Part shown: one piece after another, positions 1 to 8,340 of the stretch
How positions within the stretch are numbered: position 1 is the stretch's first letter
Layout of the letters: the number at the start of each line of letters is the position of its first letter
From: Defluviitaleaceae bacterium
GTDB lineage: Bacteria > Bacillota > Clostridia > Lachnospirales > WQUN01
Assembly: GCA_009780585.1 (NCBI GenBank)
Contig: WQZS01000021.1
Coordinates: 1-57,804 of the forward strand
Reading direction: 5' to 3'
DNA: 57,804 nucleotides
Position numbers and translations under genes: made by a program
The notes under the pieces: model-generated
Database searches by the model: none
Seen by the model: only the letters and a program-made list of their open reading frames with translations
What the model was told of the DNA's origin: nothing

Positions 1-10
1 AATTTTTATT

Positions 11-40
11 TGCTTTCTATTGCTTTTTATTGCCTTTTAT
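11..40. repeat. Three tandem 10-bp T-rich repeats
   Basis: Three consecutive 10-mers (tgctttctat, tgctttttat, tgccttttat) lie in the T-rich start of the window. The stretch up to the first gene (1-181) has no convincing gene. It also holds a short inverted repeat, CATGT...ACATG, around 127-144 that overlaps a possible -10 for the LCP gene. No function can be assigned. Confidence 0.5.
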
Positions 41-181
41 ATCTTCTTTGTTTCTTTTCCTTCTCCGCCCCCTCCCGATTCCATTTCGAGATTGGGTTCT
101 TTCATTTCGCAATTATTTATATTCGTCATGTAAATTATAACATGTTGAAGAAAAAAGGCCAACAATATATAATGGGGGACG

Positions 182-1327
182 ATGGCGGGAGGGTTACTTA
201 TTTATATTGAACTGTTGAATTTTTGTAAAAAACATATAAAGCGGCTGGCTTTGGTGGCCGGCATTGTTTCCGCTTGTTATTTGTTCTTCGCCGCGGCGTT
301 CGTTGTCGTGGCGCTGACGGTTGACGGCCGGAGGGCATCCAACCCGCAATTGCCCGAATTGCCCCCCCCGGAAATCGGGAACGGCGGGTATACCGACACG
401 GGGCCGCCTTCCCATTTCCTTGAGCCGCTCCCCCCCGGGGAGCCCGACGACGGTTCGTTTTTCCGCCCGCCCGCGCGCACGAATTTCGTGCTGTTGGGCA
501 TAGACAACATAGGCGCTGGTTTGGCCGACGCCATCATGGTGGGCACCTTCTACCGCGACTCGGGGGAAGTCCGCTTTATGTCCGTACCCCGCGACACCCA
601 TATCGTTTTATCCGACGCCCGCCACACGCAAATCCGTGCCCTTGGGCTTAACGTACCCCGCCAAATGAAAATCAACGAACTCCGCGCCTACGGCGGCGGC
701 GTATGGGGCGCGCACCTCCTCATACAGGAATTAAACGATATGCTGGGCATCCGCTTGGATTATTACATTGAGGTACGCCTGCCCGCGTTCAGGCGTATCG
801 TTAACGCCATCGGCGGCGTACATTTCAACGTACCCCGCCGTATGTACTACTTCGACCCCGAAGAAAACCCGCCCTTGCGCATTGATTTACAGCCGGGTCC
901 CCAACTCCTTATGGGGCAGGAAGCGGAATGGCTGGTGCGCTACCGCGAAACCCTCCCCAACAACGACCTCGGGCGCAACCAAATCCAAATGCAGTTTATG
1001 ACGGCGCTATTGCAACAGGTAATGACCCGCGAAGCGATTATGTCAAACCCCTTGGAGCTTGCCCGCGTCATTATTGAGGACGTGAACACGAACATGACCC
1101 TCTTGAACGCCGCTCGTTACCTGCCCTTTATCACTTCCATCAATACCGAGGGTATCTCTACTTTTACCATGCCGGGGACGGACGGATGGCGGAGCGGAGC
1201 GGGTTCGGTGTTTATCCCCGACCTTGAAAAACTGCACGAAGTAACGCGGGAAGTATTTTATGCCCATATCGAAACGGAACCCGAACAGGAAGAAGACGAT
1301 GACGGGGATGATAACGATGAAACCTAA
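182..1327 (+). CDS. LytR-CpsA-Psr (LCP) family cell-wall enzyme
   Basis: LCP proteins transfer undecaprenyl-linked glycopolymers such as teichoic acid or capsule to peptidoglycan on the outer face of the membrane. The 381-residue protein has a short cytoplasmic N-terminus, one TM helix at about residues 20-42, a proline-rich linker (about 52-95), then the LCP domain. Hallmarks are NFVLLGIDN, DAIMVGTF and the Arg/Asp motif FMSVPRDTHI; later come the INA/GGV region and GRNQIQMQF, typical of the polyprenyl-phosphate pocket. The tail after about 365 is acidic and low-complexity. The ATG at 182 has a G-rich stretch (174-178) unusually close in front, so initiation may be inefficient. The last 11 bases overlap the chosen start of the next gene. 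The donor polymer is unknown. Confidence 0.9.
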   Translation: MAGGLLIYIELLNFCKKHIKRLALVAGIVSACYLFFAAAFVVVALTVDGRRASNPQLPELPPPEIGNGGYTDTGPPSHFLEPLPPGEPDDGSFFRPPARTNFVLLGIDNIGAGLADAIMVGTFYRDSGEVRFMSVPRDTHIVLSDARHTQIRALGLNVPRQMKINELRAYGGGVWGAHLLIQELNDMLGIRLDYYIEVRLPAFRRIVNAIGGVHFNVPRRMYYFDPEENPPLRIDLQPGPQLLMGQEAEWLVRYRETLPNNDLGRNQIQMQFMTALLQQVMTREAIMSNPLELARVIIEDVNTNMTLLNAARYLPFITSINTEGISTFTMPGTDGWRSGAGSVFIPDLEKLHEVTREVFYAHIETEPEQEEDDDGDDNDET

Positions 1328-2372
1328 ATACCGGCAATTGGCCGACGCTTTATTATTAAAAATAGAAACCGGGGAGCTCCCGCCGGATACCCGTTTGCCT
1401 CCCATCCGTACATTGGCTAAGGAACACGGGGTCAACAACACCACCGCGGTCAGCGCGTACAAATACCTGGAAAATATCGGACGCGCGTATTCGCGTATGG
1501 GCAGCGGCACGTATGTGTCGAAATCCCTGCCGCAAGCGGGCGAAACCGATTATGACCCCAAGGACTACATCAATTTCGCGGGGAGTGAAACCGATGCCGA
1601 GCATTTTCCGGCGGAGGCCTTCGCCCAATGCGTCGATAAAGTGTTGAAAACACAGGGCAAAATCGCGTTTACCAATATTATCAGCGCCGATTTCCCCCCT
1701 CTGCGTGACGTGCTTGCGGATATCAACGGCGTCGCCCCCGAGCGCATCATCCCGTTGACCGACATCCAACAAGGGTTGGATTTGATCAAGGGCATCGGCA
1801 CCAAAACCCGTATCGAAGAGGATATGTACGGCGACTTTTATTATGACGGCGTGGTGCGGCGGCCCCTGCGCGGGGCGGACGGCAACGTTATTTACATTAA
1901 AAGCTACGCCAAGATTTTTTTACCCGGGCTGGCTTATATGGTTGTGCCGAAGGATTTGGCGGGTAAGGTTGCCGAACCCCTCCATTCACCCGCAGCGTTG
2001 TTTCTCCAACGGGCGTTCGGGTTGTTTTTGCGTGACGGCGGGTTTGACGAGCACGCCGCCAACATGCGCATCGTTTACGGTAAGCGTTACCGCAAACTAA
2101 TCGCGGCGGCTCGGGTGTACCTTACCGATTACGCGTCGTTTGACGAGCCGAAATGCGGCCTTGCCATTAAGGTATACCCAAAAAAGGTCAGCGAAGGTGA
2201 AATAGACGAATTGTGCCGCCGAATCCTGCGGCGGAAGGTCATCGTTTCGCCCATTTCCTCACGGCGCGGGGAGCGACCTTATTTGAAAGTCAGTTTCGCG
2301 TCCGTGCAGGAGGAGGATATCGCCGGGGGGATAGGGATCGTCGCGGCCGCTTTGGCGGAGGGGGTGCGGTAG
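1317..2372 (+). CDS. GntR/MocR-like regulator with a shortened aminotransferase domain
   Basis: The N-terminal winged HTH (about residues 4-68: YRQLADALLLKIETGELPPD, then RLPPIRTLAKEHGVN) is GntR type. The C-terminal part is the fold-type I aminotransferase domain of MocR regulators, including the PLP-lysine region (VIYIKSYAKIFLPGLAYMV) and EEDMYGDFYYDG. The protein is about 351 residues against roughly 450-480 for MocR. About 100 residues are missing between QQGLDLIKGIG and the EEDMYGDF motif, where families carry the small-molecule and PLP contacts (including the NPTG-like segment). The frame is intact, so this is a clean deletion or a reduced subfamily; PLP binding is doubtful. ATG 1317 follows GGGG by a normal spacing; ATG 1308 is an alternative. 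The stop directly abuts the cheB ATG. Confidence 0.85.
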   Translation: MKPKYRQLADALLLKIETGELPPDTRLPPIRTLAKEHGVNNTTAVSAYKYLENIGRAYSRMGSGTYVSKSLPQAGETDYDPKDYINFAGSETDAEHFPAEAFAQCVDKVLKTQGKIAFTNIISADFPPLRDVLADINGVAPERIIPLTDIQQGLDLIKGIGTKTRIEEDMYGDFYYDGVVRRPLRGADGNVIYIKSYAKIFLPGLAYMVVPKDLAGKVAEPLHSPAALFLQRAFGLFLRDGGFDEHAANMRIVYGKRYRKLIAAARVYLTDYASFDEPKCGLAIKVYPKKVSEGEIDELCRRILRRKVIVSPISSRRGERPYLKVSFASVQEEDIAGGIGIVAAALAEGVR

Positions 2373-3368
2373 ATGATACGGATTATTATCGCTTCGTCGC
2401 AAACGGATATGATGCGGGCCGTGGGGAATGAGCTGGCGAGGCTTCCATGCGCCGAAACGGTTTCCCGGGTGATGCGTGTGGCGGATGCGGAGCATAAAAT
2501 AAGCGCCATATGCAGCCATTTGCTGTTGGTGGATTTGGACTCCGTCACCGACCTTTTCCGTTTGCAACAAATCAAGAACCGCCACCAACTGTACGTGATC
2601 TGCGTTTCGGGCAACGCGTCGTACGCCACCACATCCCTGCGTTCGGGCGGCGACGAGTTCGTATTAAAGCCCGCCATCTCCACACCCGTTTCCACCATGA
2701 AATTTATCGAAAATATCGTAAAACATGTAAACGCGTACGCGCAACGCCAAAAAACGCCTGCGATGAGGGAATTGAACAAAATGGTTTCCAAGCATGATAA
2801 ACAGAAAATCGTCGCTATTGCTTCAAGCACCGGGGGTACGAGCGCGCTGGAGGTTCTGCTGGCGGGACTGCCCGCGGATATACCGCCTATCGTCGCGGTA
2901 CAGCATATGACGTCGGGGTTTACGAAGCTGTTCGCCGAACGGCTTAACGCGAATAATAAGCAACAGATACGGGAGGCTTCGACGGGGGATTACCTGATGC
3001 GCGGCACGCTCCTGCTCGCCCCCGCCGACAGGCACATGAAGCTGGTACGCCGCGAGGGACGCCTGGCTGTGGAGTGCTTCGTGGGGCAAAAGCTGCACGG
3101 CGTTATGCCCGCGGCGGACATCCTGTTCGAATCGGTGGCGGAATTGGTCAAGGGCGATGCCGTCGGTGTCGTATTGACCGGCATGGGCGCGGACGGCGCG
3201 CGCGGCTTAAAGGCGATGCGTGCCGCGGGGGCGAAGACCATCGGACAGGACGAAGCGACGTGCGTAGTTTACGGTATGCCCAAAGTGGCGAAGGATTTGG
3301 GCGCGATTACGTATGAACTGCCGCTGGATAAAATCGCGGAAAGGATCATGGCCCTGGCGCGGGAATGA
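2373..3368 (+). CDS. cheB: CheB-type chemoreceptor methylesterase with degenerate receiver
   Basis: CheB removes methyl groups from (and may deamidate) glutamates of chemoreceptors, tuning chemotactic adaptation. Residues 1-120 form a receiver-like domain that keeps a phospho-acceptor candidate (D54 or D56 in LLVDLDSV) and the switch lysine (FVLKP, K99), but the acidic pair near residue 10 is replaced by SSQTD, so phosphorylation is uncertain. Residues about 145-331 are the methylesterase domain with the triad S152 (ASSTGGT), H178 (VQHM) and D274 (GMGADGA). It begins right at the regulator's stop and overlaps the next gene by ATGA, so it sits in the LCP-regulator operon about 10 kb from cheC/cheD rather than in the usual fla/che slot. 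Confidence 0.9.
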   Translation: MIRIIIASSQTDMMRAVGNELARLPCAETVSRVMRVADAEHKISAICSHLLLVDLDSVTDLFRLQQIKNRHQLYVICVSGNASYATTSLRSGGDEFVLKPAISTPVSTMKFIENIVKHVNAYAQRQKTPAMRELNKMVSKHDKQKIVAIASSTGGTSALEVLLAGLPADIPPIVAVQHMTSGFTKLFAERLNANNKQQIREASTGDYLMRGTLLLAPADRHMKLVRREGRLAVECFVGQKLHGVMPAADILFESVAELVKGDAVGVVLTGMGADGARGLKAMRAAGAKTIGQDEATCVVYGMPKVAKDLGAITYELPLDKIAERIMALARE

Positions 3369-3847
3369 ACGAACGGGAGAAGAACGCCTATTACCTTCCG
3401 GACGGTGTTCCGCTTCCGGACGCGGCGGGTGTACTACGTCCCGCTAACGGGGACGACAACCCCTTACTGACGGAATGGATACACGCTTTTTACATAGAAA
3501 CACTCGCGGTAAAGCCGCCGGATTTAACGGAATTTAAACACAATAATTTAACCGCGGTAACCAAAAGGACCGCGGCTTTATATATTTGGCAGAACGCAAC
3601 GGATGCGCCAATTGCGGCGATGGGGATGGTTTCGGTTATCGACGGCGAAACGGAGAAGTTGAACCTTATATTCGTGCCAAAGGAAAACCGCCGCAAGGGT
3701 TACGGAAAGGCCATCGTGGCGGCATTGTGCGGAATAATCCGTTCAAGGGGAAAAAAGCCCGTATTAAACGCCTACGCGGACAACGCGGCGGCGATCCGAT
3801 TGTATGAAGGCTTGGGTTTTACATTAACGAGCTGCGCACGGGGGTAG
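3365..3847 (+). CDS. GNAT family N-acetyltransferase
   Basis: A 160-residue GNAT protein that transfers an acetyl group from acetyl-CoA to an unknown amine. The pyrophosphate-binding motif A is clear (FVPKENRRKGYGKAIVAAL, R/Q-x-x-G-x-G/A type), followed by the typical C-terminal NAYADNAAAIRLYEGLGF. It has a long N-terminal extension with the ligand-side segment. The ATG overlaps the cheB stop (ATGA), so translation is probably coupled. Its 3' end overlaps the convergent repeat-protein gene by 29 bases. The substrate cannot be inferred from context. Confidence 0.85.
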   Translation: MNEREKNAYYLPDGVPLPDAAGVLRPANGDDNPLLTEWIHAFYIETLAVKPPDLTEFKHNNLTAVTKRTAALYIWQNATDAPIAAMGMVSVIDGETEKLNLIFVPKENRRKGYGKAIVAALCGIIRSRGKKPVLNAYADNAAAIRLYEGLGFTLTSCARG

Positions 3848-6599
3848 TGTCCTTCACCAAACCGGTGATCAGCGTCTCCACTTGGTCGTGCTTAAACATT
3901 TGTTCCAAAATAATCGCGTTATTGACCGTAAAGAAGGGGTCGGAGGAATCGGGGGATTCGTCCGATTTTTTATATAGGAAGGGCGTGGTATTGCGGTGGG
4001 CGGCTTCGCGGGTGGTGATGCTGCCGGTGGGCATTTCCTCGCTGAAATAATAGGTAATCTCCTCGTTGTAAAACAAGGGTACGCAAGCGAGGTACATGCC
4101 GTAGCACAGGTAGTCCATGGGCTTGGCGAGGAAGGGGCCCTCCGGGTCGATGCGGTAATAAAGGTAGACTTCCTTACCCGGCAATCCTTTATACAGGAAG
4201 GGCTGATGTTTTTCGATAAAGGGGATTTGCGCGGGTTTATGCTCCTTAAAAGCGGGGAGAAGTATGCCGTTGTGCTTCTGTACGGCGATCGCGTCCGCGA
4301 TGATACGCTCCGAATGGAACGTGGAAAGGTTATGACGCAGGCAAACCTGCCCCAGCGCGAGCGCCAAAATATTATCGGCGGGTTCGGTTTTTAGGTACCA
4401 TTTTTCCAGAATGTCCAGCGTTTCGTATTCGGGTTTAAAGTTGGCGGTAAGCATATGGTAGACGCATAAATCCACAAAAGGTTGCAACAAATCGTCGGAA
4501 TCGTCTTGCGGGGTGCTGCTTTGTTGGGTGCTGTTTTGCAACCGCGCGAAGGCTTTTTGCGCGTCGGCATCGATCGTAGCCATCCACAAGCTGCCTTCGA
4601 GCAAACGTTTATCCAAGGCTTTCGGGTGATGCTTGTCCTGTTTCGCCAACTCGCGGGAGAGCGCGGCCAATTCGGACTGGCTGAACGGGAAGTGCGCCAG
4701 TGTCAGTTCGAGTAATTCGTCATACAGATCCTTCCCGCGCCCGTCGGATAAAAGCGCGTGCGCCGCACCCGCGAGGAGGGGACGGCAGTTGTCGATCGGG
4801 AGTAACCGGGTAATGGCGTCCATCAGGATATCGGTGGGGATATGCGGATGCTTGCGGTCGATCAGTTCGGCGGCTTTTTCATATTCTTCGGTGTGGAGGC
4901 GGATCTGTAACAATTGGCGCGGCAGGTTGGGGGTGTTTTCGTCCACGGCTTTGTAATGTTCGAGGGCTTCGGTGTACCACCCCGCGTCGAAGTATATTTG
5001 CCCCAAGGTAAGCAGTAAGCGCATACGGTAGGCTTTGTTGATATTCTTTTGCGCCAGCATGGTTTCCAGGATGGGGATGGAATCCTTGCCCGGGTTGGAC
5101 AAATGCGCATCCGAAAGGGTACGCAGCAAATAGAACCTTCGGTCGCCCTTGTCGAAGAAATGGCGGTACGCCGTTTTATCAACGCCCTCCACCATACGGC
5201 GCACGGTAAGCACTTCGTCCAGCACACTGCGGCGTCCCGCACCCAGGCAGGTGTAGGAGATGCCTTCCCCGGCGGCTTCGATGATCAGGCGGTTATTATC
5301 GGCGCGTATTCCATCGGAATTCGCCGCTTCGGGCATTTCGTATACGTCCATGCCGCGCTTGGCAGCATCGGTGATATAAACGAAACGCACGTCCGTTTCG
5401 GGCGGCGCGGTCAGCTCGAAGCGGGTCAAGTCGGCTTCGATGATTTCCTCCGCGCGTTCCATCAAGGCGTTGCTTTCACCCAACAAGCGTCCGTTTGCCC
5501 AATAATAATAATACAGGCTGTTCGCCTCGCGGCCCTCCTTGTTTTGCTCCAGGCAACGCACGGCGAGCCGCAATATCCTTTGGGTAAACGCGGGCAGTAG
5601 GTCGGAAAGCGCGGGGTCGGTCAATAATAAGTGGTATACATACACGGCGAGGTCGTCGTCCGGTTCCGCCGATTGCAAGAACTGCTGCATGGGGTAGTGG
5701 TTGACGCGGTCGGCGCGGTTTTCGTAGGCGGCTTTAATCAGCGCAGTATACAGGCCGGGGACATGTACCTGCTTGCGTTCCGCCGCCAAGTAATAGGCGT
5801 ACGCCTCGGGGCCGTAGTCTTTTTTGCGGATGCGGCGGGCGCAAATGTCTTTTAGCAAGGGATGGTAGCCGCTTGCGCGGTACAGCCTTTCCCCGCCGGC
5901 GGGGTTCCCTTCGATCACGGCGGAAAATACGCCGTTCCCATGAATATTGGAAAAAATGCCGATCGTATCCGCGCCGCGTACGGCGGCGTAATGCAGCACG
6001 CCCAACAACGCTTCGTTTACGGTGATTGCGGGCGCGGTCCGGTAATAACGGTACAACCCTTCATATACGTAGGGACTGCGGCAACCGCTGATGTACGCGC
6101 CCATCAATTGGGCGTAAGCGTCCTCGTATTCGCCCGCCTCAAGGTGCAAGCGCCCCAGCATCACGCGTTGGCTGAGGGAATGGGTTTCGGTCAGTTCGGT
6201 CAAGTTGCGCCAATGTTTGCGCGCCGAACGTACGCGCCGCTGTTTGATTTCCATGTAGGCGTACAGATAGCACAACTCGCCGTTATGCGTCGGTTCGTTA
6301 ACCCTAAGGAATGATTTATAGGCCATCGCCTTGTCCAACAATTCGTTGGCGGTGTCGAAATGGCCGGATTCGATGGCGATAAAGATTGTGAGGGTCAAAA
6401 GCGGGAGGTGAACGTCGTTCCTCCGCTGCGCGGTGATGAGGGCATGGTACCCGTTTTGCAAATAGGTACGGTCACCCTCTTCGTCGGAAAGGGAATACGC
6501 CAGCCAGCAACGCAAAGCCAGCGCGATGGCCGTCTTCACATCGGCGCGGCGGGACAAGCGGGATTCGAGTTTTTTAATCAATAAATTTGCGTCGGGCAT
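3819..6599 (-). CDS. Large helical-repeat (TPR-like) protein, DUF5717-like
   Basis: A 926-residue protein of unknown function, the last gene of a five-gene minus operon. It is rich in degenerate TPR-like helical pairs (for example AEYEDAYAQLMGAY-type pattern around 150-170, and GQIYFDAGWYTEALEHYKAV at about 555-575), suggesting a scaffold. The C-terminal 150 residues (PFIEKHQPFLYKGLPGKEVY onward) look like a separate beta-rich domain with Tyr-rich strands. No signal peptide or TM helix is seen. From memory it resembles the clostridial DUF5717 family, where the beta-rich N-terminal part and the repeat part are in one chain; here a similar beta-rich protein is a separate gene (7183-8340) with a NUDIX gene between. 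The start has GGGGAG six bases upstream and lies 3 bases after the NUDIX stop. The family link is moderate, the function unknown. Confidence 0.75.
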   Translation of the reverse strand: MPDANLLIKKLESRLSRRADVKTAIALALRCWLAYSLSDEEGDRTYLQNGYHALITAQRRNDVHLPLLTLTIFIAIESGHFDTANELLDKAMAYKSFLRVNEPTHNGELCYLYAYMEIKQRRVRSARKHWRNLTELTETHSLSQRVMLGRLHLEAGEYEDAYAQLMGAYISGCRSPYVYEGLYRYYRTAPAITVNEALLGVLHYAAVRGADTIGIFSNIHGNGVFSAVIEGNPAGGERLYRASGYHPLLKDICARRIRKKDYGPEAYAYYLAAERKQVHVPGLYTALIKAAYENRADRVNHYPMQQFLQSAEPDDDLAVYVYHLLLTDPALSDLLPAFTQRILRLAVRCLEQNKEGREANSLYYYYWANGRLLGESNALMERAEEIIEADLTRFELTAPPETDVRFVYITDAAKRGMDVYEMPEAANSDGIRADNNRLIIEAAGEGISYTCLGAGRRSVLDEVLTVRRMVEGVDKTAYRHFFDKGDRRFYLLRTLSDAHLSNPGKDSIPILETMLAQKNINKAYRMRLLLTLGQIYFDAGWYTEALEHYKAVDENTPNLPRQLLQIRLHTEEYEKAAELIDRKHPHIPTDILMDAITRLLPIDNCRPLLAGAAHALLSDGRGKDLYDELLELTLAHFPFSQSELAALSRELAKQDKHHPKALDKRLLEGSLWMATIDADAQKAFARLQNSTQQSSTPQDDSDDLLQPFVDLCVYHMLTANFKPEYETLDILEKWYLKTEPADNILALALGQVCLRHNLSTFHSERIIADAIAVQKHNGILLPAFKEHKPAQIPFIEKHQPFLYKGLPGKEVYLYYRIDPEGPFLAKPMDYLCYGMYLACVPLFYNEEITYYFSEEMPTGSITTREAAHRNTTPFLYKKSDESPDSSDPFFTVNNAIILEQMFKHDQVETLITGLVKDTTPVRSSLM

Positions 6600-6602
6600 G
6601 GT

Positions 6603-7178
6603 TCACTCCCCGCTCTTGCCGATCCAAGCCTTCGCTTGGCCGATGAGCTTCGTGTAGAGGTACACGTCCCTTTCGGTAAATGAAGCCGTATTGATTTTAT
6701 CAACGGGGAACCATTCCACCCCGCTGTTTTCATCGGGCTTAACGATGAGGGAATCGTTTTCATCCGCCGTGAACAGGTAGGCGACCGAAAGGTGCAGGTG
6801 GCTGTTTATATACTTCTCGTTCTTGGTGTGTGCCGTGACGTTCAGGATATCCAGCGAAGCGATTTCCCGTGAAATCGGCGTTACGCGCGCGCCTGTTTCC
6901 TCAAACGCTTCGCGGGCCGCGACTTCGGGCAAATCGGTATCGCCGTCGGCGTGGCCGCCCGTCCACGCCCATGTGTTGCGGATATTGTGGTGGATGAATA
7001 AAACCTTATCCAACGCCTTGTTAAGGATAAAACCCGAGGCGGTAATGTGCGCGATCTCGTTTTCCCGCAATAATACGTTATGGGGGAATGATTCCATGTA
7101 ACTAACAATCACCTTTTGGTCTTGTGTTTCCTGTTCGTTTTTTGGTTTATAATTTTTGATTTGTGTGAAAAAATCCAT
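6603..7178 (-). CDS. NUDIX hydrolase
   Basis: A 191-residue NUDIX enzyme that would cleave a nucleoside diphosphate linked to another moiety, using divalent metal. The NUDIX box is visible in GGHADGDTDLPEVAAREAFE followed by ETGAR: the REAFEETG core is complete, while the first Glu of the consensus is Thr. Flanking sequences (KVLFIHHNIRNTWAWTGGH before the box, SGVEWFPVDKI after it) are standard for the fold. A helical N-terminus of about 45 residues precedes the domain. It lies between two genes of unknown function with gaps of 3-4 bases, so it is probably co-translated and functionally tied to them. The substrate is unknown. Confidence 0.92.
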   Translation of the reverse strand: MDFFTQIKNYKPKNEQETQDQKVIVSYMESFPHNVLLRENEIAHITASGFILNKALDKVLFIHHNIRNTWAWTGGHADGDTDLPEVAAREAFEETGARVTPISREIASLDILNVTAHTKNEKYINSHLHLSVAYLFTADENDSLIVKPDENSGVEWFPVDKINTASFTERDVYLYTKLIGQAKAWIGKSGE

Positions 7179-7182
7179 ATCC

Positions 7183-8340
7183 TCACCACTCCCCGACCGT
7201 AATCGGCAGCTTTACCCGGTATTCCTCACCGGGCTTCCGCCCCTTCACTTCAATGACCGTACGCATAAACGGCGTTTTACGGAACAAACGCCCCGCATTC
7301 ATAAACGCGGACAGCTTAACCGTAAACGGGATTTCGTAATGCTTGCCTACGCTGTAGGTACGCGCGGCGAAACGGACGTAATTATCCGGGCAAAACACTT
7401 CAACCGCGATGTCACCACCCGTGTGGTTAAGGATTTCAATTGTACCCTTGTCGTCGTAGCGGTAGGTCTCGCGGTTAAGGCGCGCGGTGAGGGGTAGGGG
7501 TCGGCGGAAGACGATTTCCGCCGCGCTGTTTTCGATAAACACGCGCTCGCGGGCGTAGCGCGGGAGGATGCGCATAGGGTCGATCGTAAAATTGACGCGG
7601 GCGCGGTTTTCGGCGTCGAAGTCCGATGAAATGAGCCGATTGGCGGAAAGGGTAAGCCAGGAGGGCGCGGTTTCGGGGACGATCTGCGCCTCGCAATAGC
7701 CGCGGTCGGATTTTTCCGCCACGATTTGCCCGTATATCCTTCCTGAATCGCCCGGGCAATCGAAGACGAACGATTTGTTGGGCAGCGTTAGGGTCGTTTT
7801 TTCCTTTAAACCGGAAAGGATAAAGAAGTTGTCCATCGCGCGTTCGCGGTTGGCATCCTTGTGGAGGTTTTCGTAGACCTCCATGTAGGGGTAGCCCACG
7901 GTCATCAACAGCATATAAAATTCGCTGTCGGTAAAGATGCGCTGCGCCTGTAGGGGGTTCGTGATCGAGTATTGGTAAAAATCCTCGATGTTCGCGATGG
8001 TTTGCCCTTCGCGGGTGGTAATCGCCATTTTGGTGAGCTTGACCGTAGTGGGGATTTCCGCTTCGCCGCCGTTGGAGCATACATAGATTTTTGTATGGAA
8101 CGCTTGGCCCGGGGGGATGCCCGTTCGGGAAGGGTTAAACGTATAAGCGACGACTTGGTTGTTACCTTCCCATGTGTCCGGCGTAAAGGTAAAGGCGTTC
8201 GAACGCGCGGTGATAAAGCCCTTCAGCAATCCGCCGCCGATATTCTTGATGGCCAATTCCCCGGCGGCGGAATCCTTGGTTTCGATTTGCAAGGTTTCCG
8301 CGCTTATGTCCAGCACAGGCAGGGGTTGCTCGAGGTTCAC
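7183..8340 (-). CDS. Beta-sandwich-rich protein of unknown function
   Basis: A 385-residue protein made largely of Ig/ASPM-like beta-sandwich stretches: DISAETLQIETKDSAAGELA then IKNIGGGLLKG at the start resembles repeats found in large extracellular or Hsp70-linked clostridial proteins. A helical stretch at about 115-175 (QTIANIEDFYQYSITNPLQA) interrupts them. No signal peptide or TM helix is seen, so it is probably cytoplasmic. It starts with GTG and overlaps the upstream gene by 4 bases (GTGA), with a G-run as ribosome site. It may correspond to the N-terminal half of DUF5717-type proteins, with the repeat protein at 3819-6599 as the other half. Confidence 0.75.
   Translation of the reverse strand: MNLEQPLPVLDISAETLQIETKDSAAGELAIKNIGGGLLKGFITARSNAFTFTPDTWEGNNQVVAYTFNPSRTGIPPGQAFHTKIYVCSNGGEAEIPTTVKLTKMAITTREGQTIANIEDFYQYSITNPLQAQRIFTDSEFYMLLMTVGYPYMEVYENLHKDANRERAMDNFFILSGLKEKTTLTLPNKSFVFDCPGDSGRIYGQIVAEKSDRGYCEAQIVPETAPSWLTLSANRLISSDFDAENRARVNFTIDPMRILPRYARERVFIENSAAEIVFRRPLPLTARLNRETYRYDDKGTIEILNHTGGDIAVEVFCPDNYVRFAARTYSVGKHYEIPFTVKLSAFMNAGRLFRKTPFMRTVIEVKGRKPGEEYRVKLPITVGEW

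Noticed and set aside
5049..5600. 183-codon + frame within the large minus-strand repeat protein
   Set aside because: No ribosome site and no recognisable family; the minus frame is continuous over 926 codons.
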